Of a DNA stretch of 64,000 bases, positions 62,423 through 64,000 are shown in pieces. The notes under the pieces are model-generated. The model had not been told where the DNA came from. It did not search any database and saw only the letters and a list, made by a program, of their open reading frames with translations. The stretch comes from Parietaria judaica (lineage: Eukaryota > Streptophyta > Magnoliopsida > Rosales > Urticaceae): the NCBI GenBank assembly GCA_954871525.1, contig OX940863.1, positions 3,076,001 through 3,140,000 on the forward strand, written 5' to 3'. The first letter of the stretch is position 1. Each line of letters begins with the position of its first letter. A program made the position numbers and the translations under genes.

Positions 62423-62939
62423 TAAGCTTCTGAATTTACGAAAATGGCCCTCAAGTTGCTTCGTATTTCCCTTGAGGCACGGAATAGCTTTTATTTTCCG
62501 TTTCAACCCCGAATTGTTACTCTCTTACGCTTCTGCCCTTCCCTCCTTCGTAAATAAATAAATACATGAAAGATTCTCTATTATTCTTTTCTTTCTTCTT
62601 AATCTCGTTTTCTTTTGGGTGAATAATCTGCAAAATCATTTTTATTGTTGCTAAAATCGGGGATAACTATAATTACTTGTGTCAATTTTGACCATAGATT
62701 ATTTTGTATTTGCTCAAATTACCCTCAAATCTCAATTGACTTTTGGTGTGTAATTACTTCCGAATCTCAATTTTTGAGCTGATTTTTTATAACTTTTTTT
62801 TCTTATATATAATTTTTTAAAATTATTTTGTGCATGCTGCGAGTAATTATATTTTCTCCGTCGTTTTTGGTGTATTCAACCGACTTTCTATATATTTCAT
62901 CTGGGCTAAAACAATTTAGTTTTTAAATAATAGTGAGGC

Positions 62940-63045
62940 ATTAGCTTCTTCTACAATTTCAAAAGTTGAAAGTTTGAACCCGAGATCTATTGGAGAAATA
63001 TATAGTGAATTATCACTAGGTCAAGTAAACTTGGTAGTTTTTTAA
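62940..63045 (-). mobile_element. SINE-like element (tRNA-derived)
   Basis: Reversed, it reads TTGACCTAGTGATAA (A-box-like) and, about 50 bp later, CTCGGGTTCAAAC (B-box-like), the spacing seen in tRNA-derived SINEs and similar to the copies near 20.7 and 32.3 kb. Confidence 0.45.
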
Positions 63046-63393
63046 GAGAAACTTCACGAGGAAGAAATATGATATATTTTACTTATATTAGGGGATGATT
63101 GCATTGCATGGCAAAAATATATCATTTATAATTTTAGAGAAAAATATTGAATAAAAGTTAGCTTTGAGATTATGAAGGTGTAAGAAACACTTATCACTTA
63201 GCTTCGGAACACTATCATTTTTCTCTTTTCTGCATTCGTCTTGTGATGCGAATAGGCGATCTCATACACAAATCAAGAAAACAACTAGAATTAATTCTAA
63301 TTCTCAAAATGAAAATCATTAAAACGACACTCAAACAAAGCACTAACTAAACTTGCACTAGGGATATAATAATACAGTACAATAATAAGCACA

Positions 63394-63879
63394 TTACATA
63401 TGCTCAGACCTGTCATCTTCCTCACTCGATCCATCCCCCGCGTGCCTGCAATTCCATAATAGGGTTACGAACTTACGATCGTATATCGATACCCCAAATA
63501 TATTTCCGGTTTCTTAACTCATCGCTAATCATGAACCTAATATGAAGATATAATTATTTGCAATTTTATTAAATTATAAAATCACTGTGTAGTTATTAGC
63601 AATTAAGTGTTTAGAAGAACAAACCGCCAAGATGTCTTTAAATTGCGAGCTTTTCGGTCCAGCTGAAGGTTATCCATGGCAACCGATGCTTGGGTTACGT
63701 CCTGCGGAAGTTTGTCGCTGTCATGTCTCCAATTATAGTCATCTTTCCTGTAGCCCGATACTGAGGTTCCGCCTCTCCTGTCTAAATGCTCAAGTGTTTC
63801 AGGCAAGACAGTTACGAGCATGGAGGTCTAAAAAAACGGTCTCGATCACTTACCAGATGTATGCGATGTAGGAAGAGGC
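63394..63879 (-). CDS. Unrecognised gene, 3'-terminal exons (5' part outside window)
   Basis: Three exons fit consensus splice sites on the minus strand: 63854-63879 (26 bp), 63625-63827 and 63394-63445. They share one open frame ending in TAA. The terminal protein part reads HLTSMLVTVLPETLEHLDRR, passes KDDYNWRHDSDKLPQDV and ends in an acidic tail WRHAGDGSSEEDDRSEHM. A further upstream exon probably lies at 63955-64000, but its donor and phase could not be settled. The segment is hydrophilic with no transmembrane stretch. No family was recognised, so no function is proposed. The in-frame joining of three exons with GT-AG borders argues that it is a real gene. Confidence 0.6.
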
Positions 63880-64000
63880 CTAGAATGAGATATCAAACCA
63901 GTTAGAAGCCGGAATCGGACCGGAATGCAATTTCATAATGTAGTAACAAAGCACCTTCCTAGTGGAGGGATGCCCCCAGCGACGGACGGTGAAGATGGTC

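Overview
This is nuclear DNA from a flowering plant, most likely a eudicot. The genes have GT-AG introns, the intergenic DNA is very AT-rich, and several families are plant-specific: wall-associated kinases, a CYP710A sterol desaturase, an L18a-like membrane protein and a malectin-like receptor kinase remnant. Ribosomal-protein genes here carry telo-box promoters. No bacterial, organellar or viral genes were seen. The species cannot be told from the window.

Layout. Positions 1-745 hold the 5' part of a CCDC174-type gene on the minus strand. Positions 900-27952 are one very large Mutator-like element (MULE). It has ~110-150 bp terminal inverted repeats and an 8-9 bp target-site duplication. 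It carries an apparently intact five-exon Ulp1-type cysteine protease gene and a broken MURA-like transposase whose pieces lie at 26806-25020 and 8313-6799. Two tandem arrays are built from GGGACA motifs in mirror orientation. About 16.7 kb lies inside the transposase: an LTR-like segment, two Helitron 3' ends, a repeat that recurs near 32.4 kb, hAT and other MITEs, a SINE, a truncated malectin-like receptor-kinase pseudogene and a small secreted Cys-rich (RALF-like) ORF.

From 27953 to 64000 is ordinary gene space with many small transposons. In order it holds a hAT element with 8-bp TSD, UREG (urease accessory GTPase, minus), a second copy of the 14.5-kb repeat, a cytochrome b561-domain protein (minus), a WAK gene (plus) with a ~880-bp hairpin element in its first intron, RPL18a (plus), a second WAK gene (minus), an L18a-like membrane protein (minus), a second copy of the hAT family, a hAT MITE inside a local tandem duplication, an intronless CYP710A sterol C-22 desaturase (minus), nested MITEs, RPS14 (minus), and the 3' exons of an unrecognised minus-strand gene.

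Functional links. The two WAKs are convergent paralogues on either side of RPL18a and probably arose by local inverted duplication. UREG, CYP710A, b561, RPL18a and RPS14 are unrelated housekeeping or metabolic genes. The most unusual object is the giant MULE: it keeps a protease gene while its transposase is destroyed, and it has gathered host-gene-like cargo. All splice sites were read by eye from consensus sites, reading frame and family similarity; no alignment was run.
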